A program made the translations under genes and the position numbers. Below, in pieces: positions 5,913-7,163 of a stretch of DNA of 7,163 bases (position 1 is its first letter; each line of letters opens with the position of its first letter). A model generated the notes under the pieces. That model was not told the DNA's origin, did no database searches, and saw nothing but the letters and a program-made list of their open reading frames with translations. Source of the stretch: Turicibacter sp. UBA7094 (lineage in GTDB: Bacteria > Bacillota_I > Bacilli_A > MOL361 > Turicibacteraceae); NCBI GenBank assembly GCA_002493395.1, contig DKYS01000004.1, positions 25,195 to 32,357 on the forward strand, written 5' to 3'.

Positions 5913-7094
5913 TTATTCCTTAAACTCTAACTCAACATTCGAAATAGAATCAAAGCGGGTCCCTATTTTTTCCGTTGTAATATGGATTTCCTTTACATCC
6001 TTTGATACTGTATCGATATGCTTACTAAGCTTATCCCATCGTTCCTTATAGCGCTTAAATTCATCCCCTAGCTTATTAAGTTCCTGTTGAATCACAATCG
6101 CATGTCGATCTCGTTCAATATTATTTAAGATAACCTGAATAGTAGTTAAAGTAGACATTAACGTAGTTGGAGATACTAACCAAACTCTTCGCTCTTGTGC
6201 ATATTGAATTAAATCTTGATGATAGGCATTTATCTCTGCAAAAATAGCTTCAGCAGGCATAAATAAAATTGCCTGATCTGAAGTTTCCTCAGGTCTAATA
6301 TACTTTGTAGAGATATCGTCAATATGTCGTTTAACATCTTGCTTAAATTGCTTAGTGGCCACTTGTCTTTCTAATTCTAATAAAGTTCTATCCATCATCC
6401 GTTGATAATTTTCTAACGGGAACTTTGAATCAATCGGTAAATTTCCTAAAGGAGGCGGAGCAAATAAAATAGCATCTACGATTGTTCCATTAGATAATTT
6501 ATATTGCGTTTGATATAATCGGTCATTTTTATCACCGAATACGGATACTAGTATCTGATAAAGTTGGACTTCTCCATAGGTTCCTCTACTTTTCTTATCT
6601 GTTAATAAATTTTGTAAAGAAACAATGTCCGTCGATAAACTTTCAATCTTTCTCTGGGCCTCATCAATTTTAGCCAAACGCACTAAAATATTTTGAAAAG
6701 TTTCATTCGTCTGATTAAAAGAACTATCTAATCTTTCATTAACCTTATCATTAATACGCATTAAATTTACTTCAATTCTTTCGTTTAATTGTTCAAAATC
6801 CCTTTGAAGTTGATCATTAATCAGCGTACTATGTTGTAATAATTGACCTCGGATCGTTCTTTCAAATTGCGTATACCTTTCTAGGATACGTTCATTATTT
6901 TGCCCTATAGTATCTAACATTTGAAAATTAGTCTGTTGTAATCTTTTTTCCATCCGTTGCTGTTCATCTATTATCTGCTTATTTTGTTGTTCAATCAACA
7001 AATTAGGGTGTTCACTACTTCCTAATTTTTGACGATATAACCCAATCACAACAAGTCCAATCAATATAATTAATAAAAAATATATACCCAACAT
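5913..7094 (-). CDS. rmuC: RmuC-family DNA recombination/maintenance protein
   Basis: A 393-residue membrane-anchored protein. Residues 4-20 form one hydrophobic helix, about 30-165 are a long Q/E/N-rich coiled coil, and about 168-365 are the RmuC domain, a restriction-endonuclease-like fold. Conserved motifs are SRGTYGEVQL (169-178), VDAI (206-209), IDSKFPLENY (221-230), FMPAEAIFAEI (278-288) and SPTTLMSTLTT (308-318). E175, D207, D222 and K224 are placed like a PD-(D/E)xK active site (inference). E. coli RmuC limits inversions at short inverted repeats; its biochemical activity is poorly defined. The ATG at 7094 is preferred because an in-frame TAG lies three codons upstream, although AGGA is only 4 nt away, a tight spacing. 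No clear terminator follows before the metK promoter, so some read-through into the metK leader is possible. Confidence 0.93.
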   Translation of the reverse strand: MLGIYFLLIILIGLVVIGLYRQKLGSSEHPNLLIEQQNKQIIDEQQRMEKRLQQTNFQMLDTIGQNNERILERYTQFERTIRGQLLQHSTLINDQLQRDFEQLNERIEVNLMRINDKVNERLDSSFNQTNETFQNILVRLAKIDEAQRKIESLSTDIVSLQNLLTDKKSRGTYGEVQLYQILVSVFGDKNDRLYQTQYKLSNGTIVDAILFAPPPLGNLPIDSKFPLENYQRMMDRTLLELERQVATKQFKQDVKRHIDDISTKYIRPEETSDQAILFMPAEAIFAEINAYHQDLIQYAQERRVWLVSPTTLMSTLTTIQVILNNIERDRHAIVIQQELNKLGDEFKRYKERWDKLSKHIDTVSKDVKEIHITTEKIGTRFDSISNVELEFKE

Positions 7095-7134
7095 CCTATC
7101 CTACACCCACTTTACCATTTATTTCATCCAATAA

Positions 7135-7140
7135 ATTATA
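7135..7140 (-). promoter_or_regulatory. Possible -10 box for the rmuC-like gene
   Basis: Minus-strand TATAAT lies about 40 nt before the start codon. The sequence 17 nt upstream (CATCCT) does not resemble a -35 and belongs to a terminator stem, and no TGn extension is present, so this is only a candidate. The need for a promoter here is supported by the terminator directly upstream. Confidence 0.35.
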
Positions 7141-7141
7141 T

Positions 7142-7163
7142 AAAAAAAACATCCCTAAGGATG
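7142..7163 (-). terminator. Partial intrinsic terminator of the preceding minus-strand unit
   Basis: On the minus strand CATCC and GGATG (7159-7163 and 7150-7154) form a 5-bp stem with a 4-nt loop followed by eight T residues. The stem may continue past the window edge. It indicates that another minus-strand gene ends just outside the window and that the rmuC-like gene starts a new unit. Confidence 0.7.

Overview
The window comes from an AT-rich, low-GC Gram-positive genome (Bacillota). The signs are strong GGAGG/GAGGTG ribosome binding sites, an S-box (SAM-I) riboswitch on metK, T-rich intrinsic terminators and AAA/GAA/ATT-rich codon use. A full-length GlnRS, which most Bacilli lack, fits a gut lineage such as Turicibacter or the Erysipelotrichia better than Bacillus. 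That placement is inference and could not be checked here.

All six protein genes lie on the minus strand, so transcription runs from high to low coordinates. The order of transcription is: the tail of an upstream unit's terminator (7142-7163); rmuC-like gene (5913-7094); a consensus sigma-A promoter and SAM-I riboswitch with its own terminator (5686-5898); metK (4398-5588) with a terminator directly behind it; a DagK/YegS/BmrU-family lipid kinase (3323-4213) with its own promoter and a 23-bp terminator hairpin; a 121-residue three-helix membrane protein of unknown function (2804-3169); a stand-alone B3/B4 tRNA-binding-domain protein (2090-2749); and glnS (338-1990), ended by a 16-bp terminator hairpin. 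Positions 1-270 hold no recognisable gene.

Functionally these are housekeeping genes in several short transcription units. They cover DNA maintenance (RmuC), S-adenosylmethionine synthesis under feedback control by its own product (MetK plus riboswitch), phospholipid turnover (lipid kinase) and tRNA charging (GlnRS), with a possible tRNA-editing-related protein next to glnS. No insertion sequence, phage gene, CRISPR array, tRNA or rRNA was seen, and no clearly new system is evident. The points most worth following are the presence of GlnRS, the B3/B4 gene beside it, the readable antiterminator/terminator switch of the riboswitch, the unknown membrane protein with a possible coupled 15-codon leader ORF, and an unexplained structured patch near 156-191.
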